Made by a program: the position numbers and the translations under genes
The notes under the pieces: generated by a model
What the model saw: the letters and a program-made list of their open reading frames with translations, nothing else
What the model was told of the DNA's origin: nothing
Databases searched by the model: none
Origin: 66-474 sp050738155
Lineage (GTDB): Bacteria > Pseudomonadota > Gammaproteobacteria > Xanthomonadales > Rhodanobacteraceae
Reading direction: 5' to 3'
DNA: 64,000 bases
Assembly: GCA_050738155.1 (NCBI GenBank)
Contig: JBOHYW010000001.1
Span: forward strand, 1-64,000
In this document: one piece after another, positions 42,375 to 51,107 of the stretch
Numbering within the stretch: the stretch's first letter is position 1
Layout: each line of letters starts with the position of its first letter

Positions 42375-43691
42375 TCAGGCCGCAGCGGATGCGATGCCGA
42401 CGGCAGGTGCCGCCGTTTCTGGCGCGATTCGGCCTCGCTTGTCATACCGGGAAATATCCAGGCCCTCGCTGCTGATGTGCGGCATCGCGCCTGCCATCAA
42501 ATCGGCAAGAAAGCGCCCCGATCCGCACGCCATCGTCCAGCCCAGCGTGCCATGACCGGTATTGAGATACAGATTGTCGAAGCGCGTGCCGCCAATCACC
42601 GGCGTGCCGTCCGGCGTGGCCGGCCGCAAACCGGTCCAGAATTGGGCGCTGTGCAAATCGCCGCCATGCGGATACAGGTCGGCGACGACTTTCTCGAGGG
42701 TGGCGCGCCGTTGCGCCGGCTTCGACAAATCAAAGCCACATACTTCCGCAATGCCGCCGACGCGTATGCGCTCATCGAAGCGCGTCACGGCCACCTTGTA
42801 GCTTTCATCGAGCACGGTGGAAACCGGCGCCATCGCCGGGTCGGTAATCGGCAGGGTCAGTGAATAACCCTTCAACGGGTACACGGGCAGGTGAATGCCG
42901 AGTGGCGCAAGCAACCGCGGCGTGTAGCTGCCGAGGGCGAGCACATAGCGCTCGGCGCGTTCCATTCTGCCGTTGATCCGCGCGCCGGTTATCCGGGTGC
43001 CCGAATGTTCAAAGCCATCCACGGTGGCGTCGAAGCGGAACTCGACACCGGCCGCCCGCGCGCGGTCCGCCAGGCGTTGCGTGAACAAAGCGCAATCGCC
43101 GGTCTGGTCGCCCGGCAGACGCAACGCGCCGGTCAGTTGATCGACCACGCCTGCCAGCGCCGGTTCGACGGCCAGAATGCCGGCACGATCGAGTATCTCC
43201 CAGGGCACGCCATACTGTTCGAGCACTGCGATGTCGTTGCCCGCCGCGTCGAGCTGCGATTGCGTGCGGAACAACTGGAGCGTACCCAGTTGCCGCCCCT
43301 CGTAATCAAGCCCGAGCTCACTGCTCAATTCATTCAGGCATTCGCGGCTGTAGCTGGACAAGCGCAGCATGCGCGCCTTGTTGATGGCATAACGGTTGGC
43401 CGTGCAATTGCAAAGCATCTGCAATAGCCAGATGTATTGACGAGGATCGAGACGGGGCTGGATCACCAATGGCGAGTTTTTGGAGAACAGCCACTTCAGC
43501 GCCTTCAGCGGTACGCCGGGCGCCGCCCAGGGCGATGCGTAGCCGGGCGATATCTGCCCCGCGTTGGCGAGGCTCGTTTCCTGCGCGGGAGCGGATGCAC
43601 GGTCCACGACCGTCACCTCGAATCCTGCACGCGCCAGGTACCACGCACTGGTCACGCCAATGACGCCGCTACCAAGAATCAGTATGCGCAT
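42375..43691 (-). CDS. dadA: D-amino-acid dehydrogenase small subunit
   Basis: 438 residues with the N-terminal dinucleotide motif ILGSGVIGVTSAWYLARAG and the DadA-typical ETSLANAGQISPGYASPWAAP. The C-terminal FAD contact region is LYLNTGHGTLGWTMACGSG. DadA is a membrane-associated FAD enzyme that oxidises D-amino acids, above all D-alanine, to keto acids and ammonia. D-Ala is released from peptidoglycan stems, so the enzyme fits the catabolic theme of the region. The common neighbour alanine racemase (dadX) is not present, and no regulon operator is seen upstream, so it may be under separate control. Confidence 0.94.
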   Translation of the reverse strand: MRILILGSGVIGVTSAWYLARAGFEVTVVDRASAPAQETSLANAGQISPGYASPWAAPGVPLKALKWLFSKNSPLVIQPRLDPRQYIWLLQMLCNCTANRYAINKARMLRLSSYSRECLNELSSELGLDYEGRQLGTLQLFRTQSQLDAAGNDIAVLEQYGVPWEILDRAGILAVEPALAGVVDQLTGALRLPGDQTGDCALFTQRLADRARAAGVEFRFDATVDGFEHSGTRITGARINGRMERAERYVLALGSYTPRLLAPLGIHLPVYPLKGYSLTLPITDPAMAPVSTVLDESYKVAVTRFDERIRVGGIAEVCGFDLSKPAQRRATLEKVVADLYPHGGDLHSAQFWTGLRPATPDGTPVIGGTRFDNLYLNTGHGTLGWTMACGSGRFLADLMAGAMPHISSEGLDISRYDKRGRIAPETAAPAVGIASAAA

Positions 43692-44046
43692 TTTTATACA
43701 CGCCTCGCAGACCCGCCCGCCAAGCTCGAGAAAGCGGGCAATTGCTCAAGAGAATTGCGACTTTCAGCAAGGCGCTCATTTTACGACCGGCGAATACACG
43801 ATCCATTGCCACCCGGGCATGAAATTTTTTTCGGGATCCATATCCGGATGATGGTCATGTCAGGTTCCGCGGCTGCTGCTGTGGAGTCGTGCCAACGCAG
43901 TTCGCTGCCGGCCATCGCCAGCCAGCGGAAGGTCAAAACAGCGGAGCCCAAGTGCCGATACAGTAGCTCTCCCTCGAACTTGCTGTTTATCCCCGCCACG
44001 TTGAATGGAGCGGGTCAAAAACCCCATGCTCGATAGAGAACGACCG
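43692..44046. other. Intergenic region between dadA and the alpha/beta hydrolase gene
   Basis: These 355 bp separate divergent genes and should hold both promoters. I find no copy of the six-member promoter module, no repeat of the GTAG type and no convincing small gene. GAAATTTTTTTC near 43820 is a short AT-rich palindrome of unknown meaning. Confidence 0.4.
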
Positions 44047-45027
44047 ATGAAAAAAACCAGGAATGAGTTACGTTGTTTGTATGGTGTCTTGACAACGATG
44101 CTGGTGATGGTCGGCATGGCATTTTTTCCCATGGCTGCCGTCGCGCGCGCCCGCGTTCCGTCTGTTCACGCCGTTCGCGGCGATGGCGCGGGCTTCACAT
44201 GTAACCACGCGGCGCGAAGCGGCCGTGATGTCGAGACAGTGAACACTACGCTGGCCGGTGTTCCCGCGATCCTGCGCGTGCCCGGCAAGGTTACCAAGCC
44301 TCCGATCATCCTCTGGCACGGCTTTGGACCACCTGCCAGCCCCCAGGCCTTGATGGATGCCATGCCTCTCGATAGGGTGCCTTCGGTGAAGGTTTATCTC
44401 GGGCTTCCCTTGTTCGGCGCGCGTGCTCCGGCAGGTGGAGTCGAGGAACTCATCCGGCGCCAGAAGCAGGACTTTGCGAAACTGCTCTTCAAACCTTCAG
44501 TCGTAGGCGCGGCTGAAGAATTGCCGGCGGTCATCGCCGCACTCGAACGAAGGGGTTGCATGACCCCGAAAGCCCGGATCGGGCTGTTCGGATTTTCCGC
44601 CGGAGGTGCTTCGGCCTTGATCGTGCTTGCGCAACACAAGGTCGCAGTGGGCACCGCGATCGTGTTGAATGCTTCCACCGGCTTGGACGCATCCGTCAAT
44701 GCACTGGAGCGCGTCACCAAGCAGAAATATGCGTGGACCCCGGCAGCGCGGATGCTGGGCAAACAGACCGACGCGATCCGTCACGCGGAGCAAATTGCAC
44801 AGGGCAATCCACCGCCCGCATTGCTGATCGTGCAGGGCGCCGATGACACGGTACTCACATCACGGCCCGCAACCGCGTTGTACAAGGCGCTGCTGCCTTG
44901 GTACAAAAACTCGCCGAAGCGACTACGCTTGCAACTCATGCCCGGCGTTTCGCATGGCTGGACGGATGGAGGAGCGGTCGAGAAGCTGCGGCGCATGTCC
45001 GCGGCGTGGTTCCAAAGCAACATGTAG
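44047..45027 (+). CDS. Exported alpha/beta hydrolase (dienelactone-hydrolase-like)
   Basis: I start at the ATG at 44047 (MKKTRNELRC), giving 326 residues; the frame is open to 44005. A hydrophobic segment (VLTTMLVMVGMAFFPMAAVA) acts as signal or anchor. The hydrolase fold shows the oxyanion-hole region ILWHGFGPP, the nucleophile elbow GLFGFSAGGASAL, a likely Asp in VQGADDTVL and the catalytic His in PGVSHGWTDGG. The substrate is not predictable; secreted esterase or peptidase activity is possible. The gene stands alone upstream of the initiator tRNA. Confidence 0.75.
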   Translation: MKKTRNELRCLYGVLTTMLVMVGMAFFPMAAVARARVPSVHAVRGDGAGFTCNHAARSGRDVETVNTTLAGVPAILRVPGKVTKPPIILWHGFGPPASPQALMDAMPLDRVPSVKVYLGLPLFGARAPAGGVEELIRRQKQDFAKLLFKPSVVGAAEELPAVIAALERRGCMTPKARIGLFGFSAGGASALIVLAQHKVAVGTAIVLNASTGLDASVNALERVTKQKYAWTPAARMLGKQTDAIRHAEQIAQGNPPPALLIVQGADDTVLTSRPATALYKALLPWYKNSPKRLRLQLMPGVSHGWTDGGAVEKLRRMSAAWFQSNM

Positions 45028-45083
45028 GTTTGCGGCCAGCAACGAATCGGGATTCCTCGATTTACCAACTGGATGCGCTGCCA

Positions 45084-45113
45084 TTGCGGTTTTTCACGCC
45101 AGCCTTGTATAAT
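45084..45113 (+). promoter_or_regulatory. Promoter of the initiator tRNA gene
   Basis: TTGCGG (45084-45089) and a perfect TATAAT (45108-45113) are 18 nt apart, placing the start near 45120, just upstream of the tRNA at 45128. Confidence 0.7.
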
Positions 45114-45127
45114 GGGCACTCACTTGT

Positions 45128-45204
45128 TGCGGGGTGGAGCAGTCTGGCAGCTCGTCGGGCTCATAACCCGAAGGTCGCAGGTTCAAATCCTGCCCCCGCT
45201 ACCA
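45128..45204 (+). tRNA. Initiator tRNA-fMet (anticodon CAT)
   Basis: A 77-nt cloverleaf with anticodon CAT at 45162-45164. Initiator hallmarks are present: three consecutive G:C pairs in the anticodon stem (GGG / CCC) and an unpaired 1:72 position, here T1 and T72 rather than the C1:A72 of E. coli. The T-arm is GCAGG/CCTGC with loop TTCAAAT. CCA is encoded. Confidence 0.95.
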
Positions 45205-45214
45205 TTCGAATCTG

Positions 45215-45254
45215 ACAAAACGGCGCGATCTCGCTTGAGGTCGCGCCGTTTTGT
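45215..45254 (+). terminator. Terminator after the initiator tRNA
   Basis: ACAAAACGGCGCGA at 45215-45228 pairs perfectly with TCGCGCCGTTTTGT at 45241-45254, giving a 14-bp stem with a 12-nt loop and a T-rich 3' arm. It lies 10 nt past the tRNA. Confidence 0.88.
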
Positions 45255-45349
45255 TGTTGGCTGGTACGGTGACACCTGCCCGCGTTACGACTCCGATGTT
45301 GCGGATGCGGCAGCGAGAACAGGCGTGCCCGCGATGAAACACGTATCGC

Positions 45350-45460
45350 CATTCCGGACGCCGCGGCAGCGGCGATCCGGAATCTGCTCTTGCTGTCGCA
45401 GCTTCGGCCAAAGCAGATTCCGGGTCCATCGCGATGAAGCCGCGGCGGCCCCGGAATGAT
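45350..45460. repeat. CATTCCGG...CCGGAATG intergenic repeat
   Basis: CATTCCGGACGCCG at the left and GGCCCCGGAATGAT at the right bound nested hairpins (GCGGCAGCGGCGATCC; AAGCAGATTCCGGG). It belongs with the units at 6108-6156 and 23308-23504. The remaining 45255-45580 shows no gene. Confidence 0.6.
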
Positions 45461-45580
45461 GAAACCTGTCAGGCTTTTCCCGATTCCCGATAGACTCGCC
45501 GCATCCCGCGGCTCGTCCTTCGGGCCATCGGCTTCGCCGATGTTCGCTACGGCATCCCTGCCTCCGCAGTCCGATTCCCG

Positions 45581-46327
45581 TCAGAACGACATGAAATACC
45601 CGCCATTGACCGGGATGTTGGCGCCGGTGATGAAGCCAGCGTCGTCGGCGGTAAGGAAGGCCACGGTGCGTGCAATTTCCGACGGTTCACCGAGGCGGCC
45701 GACTGGAATCTGCGCAACGATTTGTGTGCGGATTTCTTCCGGCACCTTCATCACCATTTCGGTCTTGCAATAGCCCGGCGATACGCTGTTGACGGTGATG
45801 CCCTTGCGCGCTACTTCGCGCGCCAGCGCCATGGTGAAGCCGTGCATGCCGGCCTTGGCCGCGGAGTAGTTGGTCTGGCCGAATTGGCCGGTCTGGCCGT
45901 TCACGGACGAAATGTTGACGATGCGGCCGAAGCCGCGCTCGCTCATGCCGTCCACGCTGTGGCGACACATGTTGAACACGCCATCGAGGTTGACGTGCAT
46001 CAGCTCGCTCCACTGTGCCTGGCTCATCTTCTTGAGGCTGGTGTCGCGGGTGATGCCGGCGGCGTTGACCACGATGTCGACGCTGCCGTATTTCTCGCTG
46101 ATGTGGCCGACGAGTGCCGCGCAGTCGTCGAACTTCGAAACATCGGCTGGTGCGAACACGATGTTGCCGTTGTATTCGCTGGTCTCTGCGCGGAACGCGG
46201 CGAGGCGATCCTGGCGGCTGCCGAGGTCGGCGGCGATGACTTGGCGGCCATTCTGTGCAAGGTTCTTGCAGATGGCGGTCCCCAGGCCGCCAATGCCACC
46301 GGTGACGATGGCTACACGCTTGGTCAT
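45581..46327 (-). CDS. phaB: Acetoacetyl-CoA reductase (PhaB-type SDR)
   Basis: Start ATG at 46327 after AAAGAGATACTC; 248 residues. Short-chain dehydrogenase motifs: VAIVTGGIGGLGTAICKNL, NAAGITRDTSLKKM, INISSVNGQTGQFGQ with YSAAK (catalytic Ser-Tyr-Lys), and a C-terminus IPVNGGYFMSF. The QTGQFGQTNYSAAKAG context and TEMVMKVPEEI-type segment are characteristic of PhaB, which reduces acetoacetyl-CoA to (R)-3-hydroxybutyryl-CoA for polyhydroxybutyrate synthesis, rather than of FabG. The neighbouring phaR supports this. PHA synthase genes are not in the window. Confidence 0.9.
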   Translation of the reverse strand: MTKRVAIVTGGIGGLGTAICKNLAQNGRQVIAADLGSRQDRLAAFRAETSEYNGNIVFAPADVSKFDDCAALVGHISEKYGSVDIVVNAAGITRDTSLKKMSQAQWSELMHVNLDGVFNMCRHSVDGMSERGFGRIVNISSVNGQTGQFGQTNYSAAKAGMHGFTMALAREVARKGITVNSVSPGYCKTEMVMKVPEEIRTQIVAQIPVGRLGEPSEIARTVAFLTADDAGFITGANIPVNGGYFMSF

Positions 46328-46498
46328 GAGTATCTCTTTGGTGGTGCGTCGTCCGTGATCGCGAAAAACAAGAAGCGGCGCGGAGCCACCGTCCATGGCC
46401 GCAAGCTTCGCGGACGCGCATTCGCAACGTGCATGCGGCACAGCGTCATGTGCTGCACCGCAACAATCATGCGATGGTACGAAGCCTGCGGCGGGGTG

Positions 46499-46993
46499 TC
46501 AACGGCGCTTGCGGGCCGGCTTGTCGGGGTCGGGTTCGTCCGCGGGGGCGGCCTTGGCGGAGCCGTTGCCGCCGGCCTGCAACGACTTCCACAGCTCGAC
46601 GTTGCGTTCGGTGATGTCGTTCAGCATCGACCACGGCGTCTGGCCCAGCAGGCTGTTCAACTGGTCGCGGAACTTGTCTTGCTGCTCGAGGAAGATCTTC
46701 AGGCTGTTTTCGAGGTAGCCGCCAACGAAACCCTGCATCGCGTCGCCATAGAAACGGATGATTTGCGACAGCAGTTGTGTCGAAAAGATTGGCTGGCCGT
46801 GCTGTTCGTGCTCGGCAATGATTTGCAGCAGCACCGCTCGGGTGAGGTCTTCGCTGGTCTTGGCGTCGCGTACTTCGAAGGTCTCGCCGGACAGCACGAG
46901 CTGGCGCACCTCTTCCAGCGTGATGTAGCTGGAAACCCGGGTGTCGTACAAGCGCCGGTTGGGGTATTTCTTGATAACGCGCGGTGATGCCAT
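46499..46993 (-). CDS. phaR: Polyhydroxyalkanoate synthesis repressor PhaR
   Basis: 164 residues. The N-terminal PHB/PHA accumulation regulator DNA-binding domain starts VIKKYPNRRLYDTRVSSYIT, followed by the TSEDLTRAVLLQIIAEHE segment. A middle domain (IIRFYGDAMQGFVGGYLENS) is typical of PhaR, which senses PHA granules and represses phasin and PHA genes. The tail is Lys/Arg-rich (PDPDKPARKRR). It is 171 bp upstream of phaB on the same strand. Confidence 0.94.
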   Translation of the reverse strand: MASPRVIKKYPNRRLYDTRVSSYITLEEVRQLVLSGETFEVRDAKTSEDLTRAVLLQIIAEHEQHGQPIFSTQLLSQIIRFYGDAMQGFVGGYLENSLKIFLEQQDKFRDQLNSLLGQTPWSMLNDITERNVELWKSLQAGGNGSAKAAPADEPDPDKPARKRR

Positions 46994-47162
46994 GCCGCAA
47001 AACTAGCATGGGTTGCGGCGGCGCACCAGAGGCGGTGCTGGTGCGATCATCCATGATCGCGGCCTCGGCGAATGTCATGGGCCGGTGACGCTGGTCGGAT
47101 CACGAACACCAGAGCGGCCTTCCATGGCCTGACTTTTCACAACAGCGGTTTCCAACCGAGGT

Positions 47163-47747
47163 TCAAGACGCGTGCGTGCCGCGGTCGGGCGTGGTTTCAC
47201 CTAGCGGCAGCACGGTATGGCCGTGGGTTTCGTTGATGACTTCGGCCGCGGCGATGTAGATGCCGACGATCGCGGTAACCAGGCCCAGGTAGCCACTCAG
47301 CATTTCCAGAGCGTCGAGATGCAGCCATTCGGCCAATGCCTGTGCGAACAACGACAGACACAACCCAAGCACGAACAGCATACGTGCCACGCCGTCCTTG
47401 CGCGCTGCCAACCACAGGCAAAATGCCAGGAATGCCCACACCATCGCGTACCAGCCGAGGAAACCCGGCGAGGATAGTTCGCCAAGTCCAGTCATGTGCG
47501 TTTCCAGCAAGGCGATCCACCAGTAGCCGGCGAAGCCGAGGAACAAAACGCTGTCGAGGGTGTGTCCCTGCAGGCAGCGCAGAATGCCGGCAATGGCCAT
47601 CACCGAACCACCCAGCACCACCGCCATCAGCAATGCGCCAACGGTTTGCGACGGGTCGAACCAGCCGGCCGGAATCATGCTGTACATCCACAGGGCAAGC
47701 GCGAACGCGGCATAGCCGAGGGCGGATGCATTGGCGATTTTGTTCAT
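47163..47747 (-). CDS. Acetate/succinate uptake protein (GPR1/FUN34/YaaH, SatP family)
   Basis: 194 residues with six predicted membrane helices. The start ATG follows GGAGGT. Matching features are the N-terminal ANASALGYAAFALALWMYS (in place of the usual NPAPLGL-like start), an AIAGILRCLQGHTLDSVLFLGF-type second-third helix region, and FWLGWYA-like GFLGWYAMVWAFLAF. Family members form hexameric channels for acetate or succinate. Next to PHB genes, acetate uptake feeding acetyl-CoA is plausible. Confidence 0.82.
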   Translation of the reverse strand: MNKIANASALGYAAFALALWMYSMIPAGWFDPSQTVGALLMAVVLGGSVMAIAGILRCLQGHTLDSVLFLGFAGYWWIALLETHMTGLGELSSPGFLGWYAMVWAFLAFCLWLAARKDGVARMLFVLGLCLSLFAQALAEWLHLDALEMLSGYLGLVTAIVGIYIAAAEVINETHGHTVLPLGETTPDRGTHAS

Positions 47748-47895
47748 GCCGACCTCCAGCGATGGCTTCCATCGGACCGCGGAATCCGGCGGTTCGTGGT
47801 TGCTTCATCATGGATTATCGACGGCGCGTGTGTAGAAACGGTCACGAAGCGCGCGGCGTCACCTCTTGACGCGGTGTTGACGCGACAAAGTTGGC

Positions 47896-47976
47896 GTAGG
47901 GCGGGTTAGCGCCGCAGGTGCGTAACCCGCCGCCCGCGGTTTGGCGGGATACGCCGCCGTGCGGCTGTCCCCCTAC
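47896..47976. repeat. GTAGGGCGGGTTA-type repeat overlapping the mscS stop
   Basis: Starts GTAGGGCGGGTTAGCGCC and ends GTCCCCCTAC. On the minus strand its first bases GTAG supply the TAG stop codon of the MscS gene. Confidence 0.7.
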
Positions 47977-49094
47977 GTGCCGGAAACCTGCACGCTGACG
48001 GGGCCGTCCGTCGACGAGGTGGCATGGACTTTGCGCGTTGGTACCGCAAATTCGATGCCGAGCTCGTCCCAGGCATCCAGCATGGCGAGGTTGATACGTT
48101 GCTGGATTTCGACGAACACGTTGTAGTCAGGGTCGAGCACGTAGTACACGAATTCGAAATCGAGGCCCGATTCGCCGAAGCCGGAAAGATAGCCGCGGTC
48201 GAAACGGGTCATTTTTTCGCTTTCGATGAAGCCGCGCACGCGCGCGATCGCTTCGGGAATCTTGTCGCGCGGGGTGTCGAACGGCAAGCGGAAATTGAAG
48301 ACGATGCGACGTTCCTGCCGGCGCGAATAGTTGTGAATCAGGTTTTTCAGCAGTACCGAATTGGAGATTGCCAGTTCTTCGCCCGACAGCGACTGGATCC
48401 GGGTGGATTTGATGCCGACCTTGATTACCGTGCCGAGATCACTGCCGAAGGCGATGAATTCGCCGACTTCGAACGGTTTGTCCAGGCCAATGGCGATCGA
48501 CGAGAACAGGTCGGTGAGTACGTTCTGCAGCGCCAGTGCCACCGCCACGCCGCCGACGCCCAAGCTGGCGACGAATGCCGTGATATTGACGCCGCCTTCG
48601 GCCAGCAGCGCCAGCACCAGGGTTATCCAGACCACGAATTTCACGGCCCAGGTCAGCACACCCAATATCACCGGATTGGCCGGTTCGCCGCCATCGCGGC
48701 GGGAGGAGCGATCGAGCCACGCCACCAGCAGTGCGCTGATCCAGAATGCGATCTGGATGCCGACCAGCGCGTAGGCCAGCAGGTGCAGCCAGTCCTGCGT
48801 CGTCCAGTGCTGCGCCGCTTCGGTGTTCGGGGTGGCTGTGCCGAAATGCAGAAAATTCAGCGCGATCACGATCGCTATCAACAACAACAGCCATCCGCGC
48901 GTGGCCTGCACCACTTGCGCGGCAACCGCAAATCCGTCGCGATGGGTGCGTTCGGCCAGCTTGCGCAAGCGCGATTTGAGAAACAGCACCAGACTGTGCG
49001 CGATGATGTAGCCGAGCAATGCACCTGCACCCGCGATTACCCACGAAAGTACGGGGTTGCCCATCCATTCGCCGTGGAGCAGCCAGTCATTCAT
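47973..49094 (-). CDS. mscS: MscS-family mechanosensitive channel
   Basis: The start ATG at 49094 follows AGGAGG; 373 residues. Four N-terminal hydrophobic segments lead to the pore helix region (VNITAFVASLGVGGVAVAL, ALQNVLTDLFSSIAIGLDKPF), followed by the beta domain (FGSDLGTVIKVGIKSTRIQS) and the C-terminal alpha/beta domain. It opens under membrane tension to release solutes on osmotic downshock. The extended N-terminal membrane part is longer than in E. coli MscS. The stop codon lies in an intergenic repeat. Confidence 0.92.
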   Translation of the reverse strand: MNDWLLHGEWMGNPVLSWVIAGAGALLGYIIAHSLVLFLKSRLRKLAERTHRDGFAVAAQVVQATRGWLLLLIAIVIALNFLHFGTATPNTEAAQHWTTQDWLHLLAYALVGIQIAFWISALLVAWLDRSSRRDGGEPANPVILGVLTWAVKFVVWITLVLALLAEGGVNITAFVASLGVGGVAVALALQNVLTDLFSSIAIGLDKPFEVGEFIAFGSDLGTVIKVGIKSTRIQSLSGEELAISNSVLLKNLIHNYSRRQERRIVFNFRLPFDTPRDKIPEAIARVRGFIESEKMTRFDRGYLSGFGESGLDFEFVYYVLDPDYNVFVEIQQRINLAMLDAWDELGIEFAVPTRKVHATSSTDGPVSVQVSGT

Positions 49095-49137
49095 CAAAAC
49101 GTTGCCTCCTCACGCAAAAAACGAAAACACGGATGTT

Positions 49138-50373
49138 TCACGCAGCCGGCTTCGACGCGTAACCTGTTTCCGCCGTATCCGTGCGTTTCTGGAACACCCG
49201 CTGCATCACGAAATCAGCGGTGACTTCCTCGCCACTCAACAACATTGCGGCCAGCTCGCCACCCAGAATCTGCGGTGCGATCACCACGTCCGGCTGCACC
49301 AGCCGCACGCGGCCGAGGTGATTGGCATCATTGACCGCCGCCACCGTCCGCGCCTTGCCTGCAAGTTCGCGCACCGCCAGCACCACGAAAGCGTTTTCGG
49401 AATCATCCGCGAGCATCGCCAGCACCGCCTGCGCCTTGTCGGCACCGGCCTTGCGCAGTACCTCGCCGTCACTCGGTTCGCCGATGATCTTGTCGACGTC
49501 GTCGGGCAGCGCAGTTTCAGGTTCCGTGCGCATCAACAGCGTGACGGGAAGGCCACGGCGCGCCAGTTCGCGCCAGGTGTTGAGCGCGAGCGGGGTGTTG
49601 CCGATCACGACGAAATGATTTTCGCGTTGCATGCGGATGCCCTTGCGATTGACGATGCGTTGCAGGCTGCGGGTGACCAGCGGTGCGATCACCGCAGTCA
49701 GCGAGGTTGCGAATACCGCCACGCCCAGCACGATGATCGATACCGCGAACAACTTCGCCTCGGCGGTTTGCGGCGTGATGTCACCGTAGCCGACGGTGCT
49801 CATGGTGACCATCGCGTAATAGAACGCAGTCACGAGATCGGTGATCTGCGGCTTGAAATCCGTGCCCAGATAGTACGTGCCGAAGGTGGCATACACCACC
49901 AGCATCACCACCGAGGTCAGCGCGAACAAGGTGCTGGCGGTGACGCTGGTGCGGTCGAACTGGCGCCACGCGAACGTGAGCAGCGCCAGCATCAGGATGA
50001 AATAACCGAGCAGCGGGTATGCGTGCGTGTGCTGTCCGAACAACATGCTGACCGCCGCCAGCGCCGCAAGCAGCAGAGCCATGGTCCAGGCCAGGCGAGA
50101 GCGCAGCAACAGGCCGACGGCCATGATCAGCATCCCGATGCCGATCAGCAGCGGCGGCAGGTACGCGGGGCGCAAACCCTCGTTGCTGCCGTGCTCCAGC
50201 AGTTGCCCGAGGACGGGCAGCAAGTTGCGTCCGAGATCGTTTTGCAGCAGCCAGAAACCGCCGAGTCCGAGCAGGATCGCCAGCGGTACGTGCGGGAACC
50301 AATGCCGCCCGCGGATGCGCTTGTGCAATAGCTGGAGCCGGTTGCGCAACAGTTGGGTCGGGCTGGGCAGCAT
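49138..50373 (-). CDS. kch: Kch-like potassium channel with RCK/TrkA-N domain
   Basis: I start at MLPSPTQLL (50373), which aligns with the start of E. coli Kch; the frame is open to 50502 and the start lacks a clear ribosome site. 411 residues: six hydrophobic segments, the selectivity filter TVGYGD at 193-198, and then a Rossmann-type RCK domain (HFVVIGNTPLALNTWREL, EPSDGEVLRKAGADKAQAVL, SENAFVVLAVREL) with the SPQ-like IAPQILGGELAAML region. It should conduct potassium under control of a nucleotide- or ligand-binding RCK ring. Confidence 0.9.
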   Translation of the reverse strand: MLPSPTQLLRNRLQLLHKRIRGRHWFPHVPLAILLGLGGFWLLQNDLGRNLLPVLGQLLEHGSNEGLRPAYLPPLLIGIGMLIMAVGLLLRSRLAWTMALLLAALAAVSMLFGQHTHAYPLLGYFILMLALLTFAWRQFDRTSVTASTLFALTSVVMLVVYATFGTYYLGTDFKPQITDLVTAFYYAMVTMSTVGYGDITPQTAEAKLFAVSIIVLGVAVFATSLTAVIAPLVTRSLQRIVNRKGIRMQRENHFVVIGNTPLALNTWRELARRGLPVTLLMRTEPETALPDDVDKIIGEPSDGEVLRKAGADKAQAVLAMLADDSENAFVVLAVRELAGKARTVAAVNDANHLGRVRLVQPDVVIAPQILGGELAAMLLSGEEVTADFVMQRVFQKRTDTAETGYASKPAA

Positions 50374-50550
50374 GAACGCGGCGGGTGCGGCGGTCAGAAG
50401 GAGCGCACACCATAGCAAGCGCGGTGTGACTCGGCCAATTGTTGGCCTTCCTGCAATGTCATGTTGCAATGATTGCGGGATGGCTTGAAGGTGCGCGCGC
50501 AAGCTTCGCCAAAACGATTATCCTGTGCGTCCTTCACAAGTGGCCACCGC

Positions 50551-51039
50551 ATGAACACCCCGATGATTGTTGCGGAACGTGGGTCCGGCGCCGGGCGACG
50601 CGCGGCGTTGGCCGTGCTGGTCGGCGGTCTGGTCGCCGGCACTATCGACATCGGCGCGGCGGCGCTGATCAACATGATCGATCCGCGTGTCATCCTGAAG
50701 TTCATCGCGGGTGGGGTGCTGGGCAAGGCTGCATTGCAGGGCGGCGCGGCCAGTGCGTGGTTGGGTCTGTTCTTGCAATGGGGCATGGGTTTGCTGATCG
50801 CCGCGATCTTCGTGTTCGCCGCGTTGCGGTTGCATTGGATGATCGCGCGGCCGATTCTTGCTGGAGTCGCGTACGGCGTGATCGTGTTCGTGATGATGAA
50901 TTACGTGGTCATGCCATTGTCGGCATGGCATCACATCAACCATTTCACGCTGATGTCCTTCATCTGGAATCTGTTGGCGATGCTGCTGTTCGGCCTGATC
51001 GTGGCGTTCACGGCGCAACGCTTTCTCGGGAGACGCTGA
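50551..51039 (+). CDS. Small four-helix inner-membrane protein of unknown function
   Basis: 162 residues from the ATG at 50551, with four hydrophobic segments (LAVLVGGLVAGTIDIGAAAL; LGLFLQWGMGLLIAAIFVFA; ILAGVAYGVIVFVMMNYVVM; NLLAMLLFGLIVAFTA). The polar motif DIGAAALIN in the first helix and AWHHINHFT before the last are possible functional sites. I do not recognise the family. The gene diverges from kch and is followed by the MBL-fold gene on the same strand. Confidence 0.75.
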   Translation: MNTPMIVAERGSGAGRRAALAVLVGGLVAGTIDIGAAALINMIDPRVILKFIAGGVLGKAALQGGAASAWLGLFLQWGMGLLIAAIFVFAALRLHWMIARPILAGVAYGVIVFVMMNYVVMPLSAWHHINHFTLMSFIWNLLAMLLFGLIVAFTAQRFLGRR

Positions 51040-51107
51040 CACGCGGGCTGCCCGGCGATGCCGTGCGGTGGGAGGCCACGAATGCCGCCGTGCTCTATCA
51101 TCGCTGC

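Noticed and set aside
43692..44046. Regulon site ahead of dadA or the alpha/beta hydrolase
   Set aside because: I scanned for the dyad and for TTTCATTGG/CCAATGAAA and found neither.
44868..45027. Possible second tRNA or small RNA next to the initiator tRNA
   Set aside because: Only one cloverleaf (45128-45204) is supported; the preceding sequence is the 3' end of the hydrolase gene.
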